A program made the translations under genes and the position numbers. A stretch of 33,399 nt of DNA from Bacteroidia bacterium (GTDB lineage Bacteria; Bacteroidota; Bacteroidia; Chitinophagales; BACL12), in assembly GCA_030432405.1 (NCBI GenBank), contig JAUIHG010000015.1, positions 1 to 33,399 of the forward strand, read 5' to 3'. Shown here piece by piece: positions 8,697 to 16,593 of this stretch; positions within the stretch are counted from its first letter, which is position 1, and every line of letters begins with the position of its first letter. Below the pieces are notes generated by a model. It saw only the letters and a program-made list of their open reading frames with translations, was not told the DNA's origin and did no database searches.

Positions 8697-9434
8697 ATGA
8701 GCACCGCAACCCCACTCCGCATCCTATTGGTCGAGGACGACCCCAATTTTGGCACCGTGCTCAAGGATTATCTGAGCATGAACGATTTCGAGGTGGAGCT
8801 TGCTCCGGACGGTGACCAGGGATGGGACGCCTTCAACCGCGGCGGATGGGACCTCTGCGTGCTGGACGTCATGCTGCCCAAACGCGACGGCTTCAGCCTG
8901 GCCGGCGACATCCGCAAGGTCAACCTCGACGTGCCGATCATTTTCCTGACGGCCAAAACCCTGCAGGACGATGTGCTGGAAGGCTTCAAGCTCGGCGCGG
9001 ACGACTACATCACCAAGCCCTTCAATTCGGAGGAATTGCTGTTCCGCATCCAGGCGGTGCTCAAACGCGGCAAAGCCAAGCGCAACGACGACCAAAAGGA
9101 ATTCCAGATCGGCGCGTTTCATTTCAATTACAAGAGCCGCATGCTGACCTGGGCCGCCGGTTCGGAAGCCTGGAAAGGCACGGATGGGGACATGGAACGC
9201 AAGCTGTCGCCCAAGGAAACCGAATTGCTGCGTCTGCTGGCCCTGAACCTCAACGACATCACCTACCGCGAGGAAGCGCTGACCTCGATTTGGGGCCGCG
9301 ACGACTATTTCACCGCGCGGAGCATGGACGTGTTCATCACCAAGCTGCGCAAGTACCTCAAGCCCGATCCCAACATCGAGATTGTCAACATCCACGGCAA
9401 CGGCTTTCGCCTGAACGTGGAGCCGCAGGCATAA
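8697..9434 (+). CDS. OmpR-family response regulator, RprY-like
   Basis: A DNA-binding response regulator and partner of the kinase just upstream. The chosen ATG at 8697 gives 245 residues starting MSTATPLRILLVEDDPNF; upstream starts add a His/Thr/Pro-rich tail that does not look real. The receiver domain (about 6-125) has the acidic pair ED, phospho-acceptor Asp57 in LDVMLPKRDG, the Thr in FLTAKT and the Lys in YITKPF. The C-terminal winged helix (about 140-240) has LSPKETELLRLLALN, RSMDVFITKLRKYL and VNIHGNGFRL, typical of OmpR/PhoB proteins. Such regulators bind tandem direct repeats about 10-11 bp apart, which makes the GTTAA boxes in this window plausible targets. That link is inference. 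Confidence 0.96.
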   Translation: MSTATPLRILLVEDDPNFGTVLKDYLSMNDFEVELAPDGDQGWDAFNRGGWDLCVLDVMLPKRDGFSLAGDIRKVNLDVPIIFLTAKTLQDDVLEGFKLGADDYITKPFNSEELLFRIQAVLKRGKAKRNDDQKEFQIGAFHFNYKSRMLTWAAGSEAWKGTDGDMERKLSPKETELLRLLALNLNDITYREEALTSIWGRDDYFTARSMDVFITKLRKYLKPDPNIEIVNIHGNGFRLNVEPQA

Positions 9435-9636
9435 GGGGGTGGCTCAAGGGCTGTCTTGAGGGGTATCGGGCAGTCCGCGCCGCGTTGGATTTGGCTGGTT
9501 GCACCCTGCCGCACGATTTTTTTTTCGGGTTTCGTATGGAATCCCCACGGGCCTGGCATCCCATTGATGCAGGCGGCACCGGAACGCGTTTCCGCAACCG
9601 GTCGGCCGTCCTTATTGACGCATCAATCCACTTGCC

Positions 9637-11793
9637 ATGTCCAACGCACGTTATCCCTCGCCCGATTCCACACCGGATTCCACGGCCCGATCCCATCGGC
9701 CTTCTCATGGTCGGACTTTACGGGGTCGGACTTTACAGGGCCGGTCTTTCCGCGGCCAACGCGCACCCTTTTCCCGCACCTGGGTCCCCGCCCTGGCTTT
9801 TCTGGGCCTTTTGCTGATGGGGGCCGCCGCCCTGGCCTTCTGCCGGGTGGAGCGCACTCCCGAAGTGTTCGCCCAACAGGGCGCCGTGCTGATGGGTACG
9901 GTCACCGAGGCCGCCTCCGGCGAACCCCTCCCCTTTGCCACGGTGGTCCTGCAAAACAGCGCCTACGGGGCCAACACCGATTTTGACGGCAAGTACCGCA
10001 TCGAGGGCATCAAACCGGGCCGTTACACGGTCCAGGTACAGTATGTGGGCTACACGCCCTTCCGCAAGGAAGTGGATTTCGCCGAAGGCGAAACCGTCAA
10101 ACTGGACGCGCCGCTGAAAAGCGCTGAAATGCTGCTGGATGCCGTGATCATGGAGGCCGAAAGCGCACCCCGCGCGCGGCGCGAACACAAAGCGGTCCGC
10201 AGCCAGTCCCTTTCCAAGCTTGGAGCCGTGTCCGCGGGTGCACCCGCCGATGCCTATGCCAACGGTCCTTACGTGCAGCCCCTGCCGCCGGGCGCCGCAG
10301 GCCAGGGCGATCCCCTGGACCACAACACCGAAGACTACGACCGCATTTTCGAAAACCCCTTCCGCAAGGTGGTGGGCAATCCGCTGAGCACCTTTTCCAT
10401 CGACGTGGACGCAGCGTCCTACGCCAACGTGCGCCGCTTTGTGGACTACGGCCAGGCGCCCCCCGCCGACGCCGTGCGCATTGAGGAGCTGGTCAATTAT
10501 TTCGATTACGCGTATCCCCAGCCCACCGAAGACCACCCTTTTGCGCTGATTACCGAAATGAGCGACAACCCCTGGAACGACAGCACCAAGCTGGTGCACA
10601 TCGGTCTGCAGGGCCAGTCGGTGGACCTTGAAGATTTGGCCCCGAGCAACCTGGTGTTCCTGCTGGACGTGTCCGGCTCCATGAACCAGCCCAGCAAACT
10701 CGGCCTGGTCAAAAGCTCGCTGGGCAAACTCGTGGATCAACTCGGTGCACAGGACCGCGTGGCCATTGTGGTCTACGCCGGTGCCGCCGGCCTGGTGCTG
10801 CCCTCCACGCCGGGCAACCGCAAGGAGGATATCCGCCGCGCCATCGACAACCTGCAGGCCGGAGGCAGCACCGCCGGGGGAGCCGGCATCCGCCTGGCCT
10901 ATGACGTGGCCGAACGCCACCTGATCAAAGAAGGCAACAACCGCGTGATCCTCTGCACCGACGGCGACTTCAATGTGGGTGCCAGCTCCGATGCGGAAAT
11001 GATCCGCCTGATCGAGGAAAAGCGAAAAAGCGGCGTGTACATCACCGTCTGCGGCTTTGGCATGGGCAATTACAAAGACAACAAAATGGAAAAAATCGCC
11101 GACCACGGGAACGGCAATTATTTCTACATCGACCAGGAAAAAGAAGCCCACAAGGTCTTTGTGACCGACATGCGCGCCACCCTGTTCACGATTGCCCAGG
11201 ACGTTAAGCTGCAGGTGGAATTCAACCCCACGCTGGTTGCTTCCTACCGCCTGATCGGCTACGAAAACCGCATGCTGGACAAGGAGGATTTTGACGACGA
11301 CCAAAAAGACGCCGGAGAACTCGGCGCTGGGCATACCGTCACCGCCCTGTACGAAGTGCATTTGACGGAACTGGGCCAGGCCCGCGCCTCCGGCGAAAAC
11401 CCGAAGAAAGGCCGCCGCAACACGGAAGAGAACAACCCCGACAAGCTCCGCTACCAGGAAAACCAAATTCGAAACGAAGCCTACGCCAGCGACGAGCTCA
11501 TGCACCTCAAACTGCGCTACAAGGCACCCGGTGGCAGCCAAAGCAAATTGGTGCAGCAGCCCCTGGTGCTGGAACACCGCCCCCTGGCCGCCAGCTCCGA
11601 CAATTTCCGCTGGTCCGCTGCCGTGGCCGCCTACGGCCTGGTGCTGCGCGACTCCCGCTACCGCGGCGACGCCGACCTCAAGCTGGTCGAAGGCCTGGCC
11701 CGCGGTGCCAAGGGCGCCGATTTGAACGGTTACCGGGGCGACTTCATCGACCTGGTTCGCGCCACCGGCAAGATTGCGCTGACCCAGAAATGA
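9637..11793 (+). CDS. VWA protein with CarboxypepD_reg-like and DUF3520 domains
   Basis: A 718-residue envelope protein related to YfbK-type von Willebrand factor A proteins common in Bacteroidota. The N-terminus is Arg-rich, with three 15-bp DNA repeats (9709-9753) encoding GRTLR, GRTLQ and GRSFR. A hydrophobic helix follows at about 49-68. A carboxypeptidase-regulatory-like beta-sandwich spans about 85-165. The vWF_A N-terminal region (IRIEELVNYFDYAYPQP) leads into the VWA domain, whose MIDAS motif DVSGSM starts at Asp344, with the later metal-binding parts GGSTAGGAGI and CTDGDFNVG. The C-terminal third matches DUF3520 (YKAPGG, FRWSAAVAAYGLVLRDS). The family is likely a scaffold or binding protein at the membrane; its partners are unknown. 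It lies 200 bp downstream of the regulator gene, in the same direction. Confidence 0.9.
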   Translation: MSNARYPSPDSTPDSTARSHRPSHGRTLRGRTLQGRSFRGQRAPFSRTWVPALAFLGLLLMGAAALAFCRVERTPEVFAQQGAVLMGTVTEAASGEPLPFATVVLQNSAYGANTDFDGKYRIEGIKPGRYTVQVQYVGYTPFRKEVDFAEGETVKLDAPLKSAEMLLDAVIMEAESAPRARREHKAVRSQSLSKLGAVSAGAPADAYANGPYVQPLPPGAAGQGDPLDHNTEDYDRIFENPFRKVVGNPLSTFSIDVDAASYANVRRFVDYGQAPPADAVRIEELVNYFDYAYPQPTEDHPFALITEMSDNPWNDSTKLVHIGLQGQSVDLEDLAPSNLVFLLDVSGSMNQPSKLGLVKSSLGKLVDQLGAQDRVAIVVYAGAAGLVLPSTPGNRKEDIRRAIDNLQAGGSTAGGAGIRLAYDVAERHLIKEGNNRVILCTDGDFNVGASSDAEMIRLIEEKRKSGVYITVCGFGMGNYKDNKMEKIADHGNGNYFYIDQEKEAHKVFVTDMRATLFTIAQDVKLQVEFNPTLVASYRLIGYENRMLDKEDFDDDQKDAGELGAGHTVTALYEVHLTELGQARASGENPKKGRRNTEENNPDKLRYQENQIRNEAYASDELMHLKLRYKAPGGSQSKLVQQPLVLEHRPLAASSDNFRWSAAVAAYGLVLRDSRYRGDADLKLVEGLARGAKGADLNGYRGDFIDLVRATGKIALTQK
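9709..9753 (+). repeat. Three 15-bp tandem repeats at the 5' end of the VWA gene
   Basis: GGTCGGACTTTACGG, GGTCGGACTTTACAG and GGCCGGTCTTTCCGC are consecutive and in frame. They encode a basic segment just before the membrane helix. Fifteen bp is a multiple of three, so copy changes would keep the frame. Confidence 0.75.
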
Positions 11794-12221
11794 GGCCAGC
11801 GATCGACTACCGGCGATTCCGTATCGGCGATCTCCGCCCAGCGGTTCCAAAATGCGACGACGGAGCGGTCCATCCCAAGCGTAACCCTTGCCGCTGCCGC
11901 TGCGGACGGCCAGTCCCCCTCCGGGCCATATGGTCTGCCATAGGGGTCTGGCAAGGGCCCCCGGCCCAATGGCCGTCCAAGCCAGCGCAGCAGCCGGAAA
12001 GGGTTCAAGGACCCCCGATCGGCCCGGCCCCTCTTCGGAGGGGCCGGTGCTGTTTGAGGCCACAGTGGCCGATCCCGCCAACGCCGGTTCCGCCACGGCC
12101 ACGCCTGTAGCGCACCAAAGGAGCACCTGACCAATCGCGGTGGATGTCCACATTCCCCTGCCCATCCACCCCCGTTTTGGCCCCCTACCGCCGCCTATAT
12201 TCGCCGGTAGGCGAACACCCC
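11794..12221. other. 428-bp intergenic region
   Basis: I find no convincing gene between the VWA stop and the next start. ORFs can be read on both strands but lack family features and overlap one another. The stretch holds a strong hairpin at 12024-12047, a small GGCCAC-A-GTGGCC palindrome near 12058-12070, and a TTCGCC-GGTA-GGCGAA word at 12200-12215, just before the next start codon. Confidence 0.5.
12024..12047 (+). terminator. GC-rich hairpin with TTCG tetraloop
   Basis: CCGGCCCCTC (12024-12033), loop TTCG, GAGGGGCCGG (12038-12047): a perfect 10-bp stem closed by the very stable UUCG tetraloop. The following sequence is only weakly T-rich (TGCTGTTT), so intrinsic termination is possible but not clear. 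It lies 230 bp downstream of the VWA gene. Confidence 0.5.
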
Positions 12222-14330
12222 ATGGCTCCCTTCCGGCCCATTTTCCGTTTTGTTTTGACGCTGGTCTTCCTGTGCACGGCGGGCTTGGGCCGGGCACAGG
12301 CCCCGCAAACGGCAGCCGGCGCGGCAAGCACCACGTCTGGCACCGCTCCTGGCACCACATCTGGCACCGAGCACGTCTGGCTGTGGCAATTCCAGGCGCA
12401 TGACGCCGAAGCGCCCTCCTGGATTTTTGCCAGCCTGCACCATCCCGACCCGGCCTTCGCGGCCGCGTTCCGGCATCTGGAGCCCTGGTTTTCCAAGGCC
12501 GGCCAGTACGCCTCGGTGTGGCCGCAGGAGGCCAGTGGTCAACGCGCGTTGCAAAATGCCCTGCGCCTGGAGGACCATCCCCAAAGCGCCCGGGACGCCA
12601 AGGAGGTCCGAAAAGCCTATCGGAGCAAGGATTTTGAGCAGGTGGAGCGCCTGCTTCAGCGTCGGCTGGGCGATGCGCTGGCTTCGCACGCGGGCACCTT
12701 TCCCCTGGCCCTGATGCGCACCCTGGTGGACGCAGGCCGCGCCCCGGTGGGCCAGCGCTTTCCGGAAACGGTGTTCGCCGATCAGGCGCAGGACCGCGGC
12801 AAACCCATCCGCCTGTTGGCCCAACCCGACCGCCTGGGTGCCCTGATGGCCGCCGTTCCGCTGGAGGACCAGTTGGATGCCCTGCGCGCCTACGGCCAGG
12901 CGCCCTTGCCCCATGAAGCCGCCCTGGACGCCCTGGCCCTGCCTTACCTGAAGGCCGATTGGGAGGCGCTCCAGGCCCAGTACCGCGCGGTGTATCCGCA
13001 GGCCGCCACCGAACGCCTGGTGGATGGCCTGGCCCTGCACGTGGCCACCCGCCTGCAACAGCTCAGCCTGCAGGGCAGCGGCTTTTACGCCATCGACGCG
13101 CAACTGCTCGGCGGTCCGAAGGGCCTGCTGGAACGGCTCAAACAGCTCGGCATCGTGCCGGTTCCGATTGCCCTGCCGGCCTACGGCACCCAGCTGAACC
13201 GCGCACTGGAAGGCCGCATCAGTCCGGTGGCCGTACCGGCCGCCGAAGGCGAAAGCGCCGACTTGGGCCAACAGCCCGCCCTGGACCGTATCCAGCGCGG
13301 CCGCGGTCCGCTGTTTGAAGGGCTCGACGGCGGCAATGCCCAAAGCCCGACCGCCAGCGGGCCCATTTGGGAAACCGATCCCTTCGGGGATTTTCGCCGT
13401 ACCGGCGAAACCGACACCAGCTTCCTGCGCCGCTGGACCTTTTACCGCGGCCCCGACGGGGACTACCGCGCCCCCTTTCCCTACAAGCCCAACGTGGACG
13501 CCCGCCTCTACCGCGCCGAAGGCGGCACGGTGGACGTCAAAATGGCCGCGCTCAACGACGCGGAAACCGAACTCCACTACCTGGTCACGCGCACGCAGTA
13601 CCCGGAGCGCTTCCGCCGCTCGGATCCGGTGCGCTTCTTCGACGACGCCGTGGAGGACACCCGCCTGCGCTTTGAAGGTGCCCTGGTGGCCGACCGGCCC
13701 CTGTCCACCCCCCTGTACCGGGGCCGCGAATACGTGCTGGCCATACCCGGCGGGCGTTTTGTCCGGGGCCGGCTATTGCTCTCCGACCGTACGCTCTACC
13801 ACCTGACCCTGGTCGGCCTGCCGGCGAAGGCCTGGAGCCCGCAGGCTGCGGCCTTCCTGGACGGCTTCCGCATCTACCGCGCCAATGTGCGCTCCTGGGC
13901 CCTGGTGGAAGGCGAGGGTTTCCGCGTGCGCATGCCCTTGCAACCCCTGCGCAACCAACGCCGCACCGAAACCCCGGAAGGTCCCGTGGACGTGAAAAGC
14001 TGGGCCATGGAAGACCCCCTTTCGGACCGGACCTTTTTGGTGAGCATCAGTACCTATCCGCCTTCGCTGACCAAGCGGTCCAACGCATTCCTTGAGCAGA
14101 TCGGCTACGGTACGGCTGCGCGGCTGGGCGGGCAGTTGATGGAATCCGAGCGCATCCGCAGCGGGCGTTTGCGCGGCCGTGAAGTGCGCATTGCCGCACC
14201 GGGCAAGGCCTACCGCATCCGCTTTTTCCTGGACGGCAACCGCCTGTATCAGGTCATGGCTGCCGGCGACGCCGAAGTGCCGGACAGCAGCGATGCGGCC
14301 TTTTTCTTTTCGAGTTTCCGATTCCGCTAA
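12222..14330 (+). CDS. Secreted TraB/GumN-like protein with duplicated C-terminal module
   Basis: I start at the ATG at 12222, giving 702 residues with a clean signal peptide (about 1-27, ending GLGRAQA). The segment about 50-320 resembles the TraB/GumN (Tiki-like) family: an opening SWIFASLHHPDPAF in place of the usual Y-L-F-G-T-x-H start, a helical middle, and FYAIDAQLLGGPKGLLERL, which parallels the closing gGxGHL.G..Gl..LL motif. Two of the family's metal-binding positions look altered, so activity is doubtful. The rest contains two related modules (about 404-553 and 566-700), each with an F-R-x-x-x-P start, a DVK segment, a Y-rich strand and a closing FxxFRxYR/FRFR. I do not recognise this module. 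It is convergent with the hydrolase gene. Confidence 0.65.
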   Translation: MAPFRPIFRFVLTLVFLCTAGLGRAQAPQTAAGAASTTSGTAPGTTSGTEHVWLWQFQAHDAEAPSWIFASLHHPDPAFAAAFRHLEPWFSKAGQYASVWPQEASGQRALQNALRLEDHPQSARDAKEVRKAYRSKDFEQVERLLQRRLGDALASHAGTFPLALMRTLVDAGRAPVGQRFPETVFADQAQDRGKPIRLLAQPDRLGALMAAVPLEDQLDALRAYGQAPLPHEAALDALALPYLKADWEALQAQYRAVYPQAATERLVDGLALHVATRLQQLSLQGSGFYAIDAQLLGGPKGLLERLKQLGIVPVPIALPAYGTQLNRALEGRISPVAVPAAEGESADLGQQPALDRIQRGRGPLFEGLDGGNAQSPTASGPIWETDPFGDFRRTGETDTSFLRRWTFYRGPDGDYRAPFPYKPNVDARLYRAEGGTVDVKMAALNDAETELHYLVTRTQYPERFRRSDPVRFFDDAVEDTRLRFEGALVADRPLSTPLYRGREYVLAIPGGRFVRGRLLLSDRTLYHLTLVGLPAKAWSPQAAAFLDGFRIYRANVRSWALVEGEGFRVRMPLQPLRNQRRTETPEGPVDVKSWAMEDPLSDRTFLVSISTYPPSLTKRSNAFLEQIGYGTAARLGGQLMESERIRSGRLRGREVRIAAPGKAYRIRFFLDGNRLYQVMAAGDAEVPDSSDAAFFFSSFRFR

Positions 14331-14382
14331 AGCCACGGAAGCGAGGCCTGCGGCATGATGCGCAGCCGTCCACGCTGCCGGA

Positions 14383-14427
14383 GCAGGGGCCCGGTGCGCA
14401 GGGGCCCGGTGCGCAGGGGCCCGGTCC
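14383..14427. repeat. Three 15-bp tandem repeats between convergent genes
   Basis: The unit GCAGGGGCCCGGTGC starts at 14383, 14398 and 14413; the third copy differs near its end. It occupies the gap between the TraB-like gene and the convergent hydrolase and stops right at the hydrolase stop codon. Each copy contains the palindromic GGGCCC. Confidence 0.85.
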
Positions 14428-14428
14428 G

Positions 14429-15400
14429 CTAAGCCTTTAGCAGCCCGCCAAAAAAACGGCCGATGCGTTCGGCCACCCGGCCGGTATTGCCCACCGCATG
14501 GCCCTGGCCTTCGAGCAGTTCCGCCTCCCGCAGGTCCGGCAGCACCTTTCGCGCGCGTTTCAAGAGGTCCTTGCCGCCAAACAGGCGGTCGTCCGTGCCC
14601 ACCAGCACCATGCTCGGGCAGGTCATGGCTGCCCAACTGCTGTTGGACAGCTTGTACGGCGGCCAGGCGCCGGGCCGGAAATCGCGGAACGTGATGGCAA
14701 AAAGGTGCTCCAGCTGCTTGACCTGCCGGGGGCTGAACCCATGCTCCGACCCCAGCAATTGGTGGTGCACAAAGCGGTGCACCGCCTTTTGGTCGTTGCC
14801 AAAGCGCGCGTCCAGAAAGCCGCGCAACAAGCCGTCGCTGTTCCACAGCGGCCGCAGGGACAGGCGCACCAGGCCTGCCGGCGAAAGCAGGGCCACCCCC
14901 CGCATGCGTTCCGAACCCCATTCGGCCAGCCGCGCCAGGATGAAACCGCCAAAGGACATGCCCACCCAAAACGCTTCTTCCACCTCCAGGCCATCGGCCA
15001 CCTGGGCCAGCCAGCGGCCATAGCTCAGATCCCGCACCTTCGGGGCCAGCCGCGAACTGCCGTTGGGCTGGCCGTTGACATTGACCAGATGGACGCGGTA
15101 GCGCGGCAAGAGGCTGTGCAAGCCGCCGGTGATCTCCCAGATCATGGCATTGCCGGACCAGCCGTGCACAAACACGATGGCGGGTGCACCCTTTTTGCCT
15201 GCCGAAGCCACCCGGGTCTGCCCCCATTCGGTGTCCACCATGCGCTCGGTCCAATCCACGCCACCCCCGTCCCGGACCTCCTGGTACCAGGCCTCCAGGG
15301 CGTTTTCGCCTTCCGGCGAAAGAAACTTGGGCGTGCGGAAGCCGGCATGCGCCCGATGTGCGCTGCCCGAATCCGGCGTTGGTATGGTTTTGGCAGCCAT
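14429..15400 (-). CDS. Alpha/beta hydrolase
   Basis: A 323-residue soluble hydrolase of the alpha/beta fold. The oxyanion-hole motif VHGWSGN, nucleophile elbow GMSFGG (Ser), acidic residue in GTDDRLFGG and catalytic His in EGQGHAVG are all present and in the expected order. A lid or cap lies between the Ser and the Asp. There is no signal peptide, so the enzyme is probably cytoplasmic. The substrate cannot be told from sequence; esterase, lipase-like and C-C hydrolase roles are all open. It is divergent from the His-rich protein gene, with only about 30 bp between start codons, so promoters probably overlap the coding regions. Confidence 0.9.
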   Translation of the reverse strand: MAAKTIPTPDSGSAHRAHAGFRTPKFLSPEGENALEAWYQEVRDGGGVDWTERMVDTEWGQTRVASAGKKGAPAIVFVHGWSGNAMIWEITGGLHSLLPRYRVHLVNVNGQPNGSSRLAPKVRDLSYGRWLAQVADGLEVEEAFWVGMSFGGFILARLAEWGSERMRGVALLSPAGLVRLSLRPLWNSDGLLRGFLDARFGNDQKAVHRFVHHQLLGSEHGFSPRQVKQLEHLFAITFRDFRPGAWPPYKLSNSSWAAMTCPSMVLVGTDDRLFGGKDLLKRARKVLPDLREAELLEGQGHAVGNTGRVAERIGRFFGGLLKA

Positions 15401-15430
15401 CCTGCTATCTTACTAACGAAAATCTGCACC

Positions 15431-16066
15431 ATGGCCCTCCCCCACCAAGCATCCCGTACACCCCGCGGCATGACTTTCAGCAACGCGGCAACTGCCCGCA
15501 CGGTTCATTCCGCCCACATGCTGCAAGCGCCTCCGGCGAACACCGCCCTCATCCGCTGGCTGGCCTTCGGCCTGCTGGCCGCCCTGCTGGCCACGGCCAG
15601 TCCGCTTTTGGCGCAACACCAGCACAACGGGCATGACCATAGTGGCCATGACCACAGCGGACACGACCATGCAAACGACCACAGTGGGCACGACCACGGC
15701 CAGGGCGGCCAGGGCGGCCACGAAGGCCATGGCCATCCCGCCCTGCTCATGGAGGACCTGGCCCCCCTGGAAGATTGGTCCTTCGAAGCCGGTGAAGGCC
15801 TCGAACCGACCCGAATGCGGTTTGTGCACCTGGCCGGATACTGGGTGTTGCAGCCCGAACAAAACAGCGGCATGCCCAACATGCGCCTGCTGCCCTTCGG
15901 CATTCCGGAATCCGGCCTGGAGGCCCAGGACCTCGATCCGCACAAAACCTATGTGGTCGAAGGCCAGTTGGGCATAGTGCCGGCCAACATCCGCATGATC
16001 GGCACGCCCTTGAAGGTCAACCGCATCCTGCTTTTGGAGCGGGCACAACAAGAAGGCAAGGAGTAA
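15431..16066 (+). CDS. Histidine-rich secreted protein
   Basis: A 211-residue protein if started at the ATG at 15431. A start at 15519 (MLQAPPANTALIRW) would leave a standard signal peptide ending ASPLLAQ. Immediately after the cleavage region comes a run of GHDHS-type repeats (about 15622-15735), a likely Zn, Cu or Ni binding segment. The rest is a short soluble domain with WVLQPEQNSGMPNMRLLP and VEGQLGIVPANIRMIG, which I cannot assign. His-rich N-terminal segments of this kind occur in periplasmic metal chaperones and metallochaperone-like proteins of Bacteroidota. The function as metal buffer is inferred from composition only. Confidence 0.7.
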   Translation: MALPHQASRTPRGMTFSNAATARTVHSAHMLQAPPANTALIRWLAFGLLAALLATASPLLAQHQHNGHDHSGHDHSGHDHANDHSGHDHGQGGQGGHEGHGHPALLMEDLAPLEDWSFEAGEGLEPTRMRFVHLAGYWVLQPEQNSGMPNMRLLPFGIPESGLEAQDLDPHKTYVVEGQLGIVPANIRMIGTPLKVNRILLLERAQQEGKE

Positions 16067-16145
16067 ACGTCCGCTCGAGCAGGTCACCTGTGTCGGCTGC
16101 GCGACACGGTGGAACAAGGCACTGGTTTTGCTGCGTCCTTGCCCC

Positions 16146-16160
16146 GTTAATGTGTGTTAA
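16146..16160 (+). promoter_or_regulatory. GTTAA-N5-GTTAA box
   Basis: GTTAA at 16146-16150 and 16156-16160, exactly 10 bp apart. The form is the same as in front of the kinase operon. It precedes the gene-poor stretch that ends in two intrinsic terminators and may drive or regulate that transcript. Confidence 0.45.
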
Positions 16161-16326
16161 GTCACGCAATCGAAGCACCAAATCGAAGAACTTCGGCGTT
16201 TAAACATCGAACGAAAGGGCGTGTATGCTGCGCTTTTTTTGGTGCATTTCAAACAAATCGGTTTTGGCACCGGTGACCCGCCTATACAACGTGCGTCTCA
16301 AAGCCGACGAGCATCAAAAAGTACCC

Positions 16327-16344
16327 GTTTGGATGCATCCAAAC
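16327..16344. repeat. 18-bp perfect palindrome
   Basis: GTTTGGATGCATCCAAAC reads the same on both strands. It could be a dimeric-regulator operator or the stem of an RNA structure in the putative small RNA. Confidence 0.7.
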
Positions 16345-16428
16345 CTTTGCTTCGGCTCGTATGTTCTTACCATAACGCCGGATAACACCACCAGCTACCG
16401 GCAGCTTACGCACACCAACTGCAAGGAT

Positions 16429-16459
16429 TCCGCGGTTGCCCTGTGCACCGCGGATTTTT
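16429..16459 (+). terminator. Intrinsic terminator, proximal
   Basis: TCCGCGGT (16429-16436), 10-nt loop, ACCGCGGA (16447-16454), then TTTTT. The 8-bp GC-rich stem followed directly by a T-run fits a rho-independent terminator for a plus-strand transcript. Confidence 0.65.
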
Positions 16460-16480
16460 CGTAGTGCGTATTGTGTTTGG

Positions 16481-16512
16481 GGACGGCAAACTCTGTTTGC
16501 CGTCCTTTTTTT
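16481..16512 (+). terminator. Intrinsic terminator, distal
   Basis: GGACGGCAAAC (16481-16491), loop TCT, GTTTGCCGTCC (16495-16505), then seven T. The 11-bp perfect stem and T-run make it the clearest rho-independent terminator in the window. Its orientation fits a plus-strand transcript; on the minus strand no T-run follows. Confidence 0.85.
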
Positions 16513-16593
16513 ATGCCTGCACCAATACGCGTACGTGGGCGTCGGCGCGCGCGCCAGCGGCCAAAAAGGAAACAAAGGGTAGCGCCTGGAGCC

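Larger units (their letters stand above)
16165..16512 (+). ncRNA. Candidate small-RNA transcription unit
   Basis: No convincing protein gene fills 16067-16593. On the plus strand, however, there is a GTTAA box, then an 18-bp palindrome (16327-16344), then two successive intrinsic terminators (16429-16459 and 16481-16512). The genes on either side do not need these terminators: the His-rich gene ends about 360 bp earlier, and the FG-GAP gene is on the other strand. A transcript of roughly 250-350 nt is the simplest explanation. A 79-codon ORF (16225-16464) could be read from it but has no recognisable features. I see no hallmark of RNase P RNA, tmRNA or SRP RNA; the 6S class cannot be excluded by eye. 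Boundaries are approximate. Confidence 0.4.

Noticed and set aside
9435-9636. Terminator after the response regulator at the nine-T run near 9517-9525
   Set aside because: I could not find a stem of useful length directly before the T-run, so I did not call a terminator.
9733-12360. An 875-codon minus-strand ORF across the VWA gene
   Set aside because: It is antisense to the VWA and DUF3520 coding frame, has no recognisable domains, and spans the hairpin-bearing intergenic region.
16225-16464. A 79-codon plus-strand ORF in the gap before the FG-GAP gene
   Set aside because: The ORF ends just past the first terminator, its composition is not protein-like for this genome, and it has no signal peptide or domain. 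A non-coding transcript seems more likely, but the ORF is not excluded.
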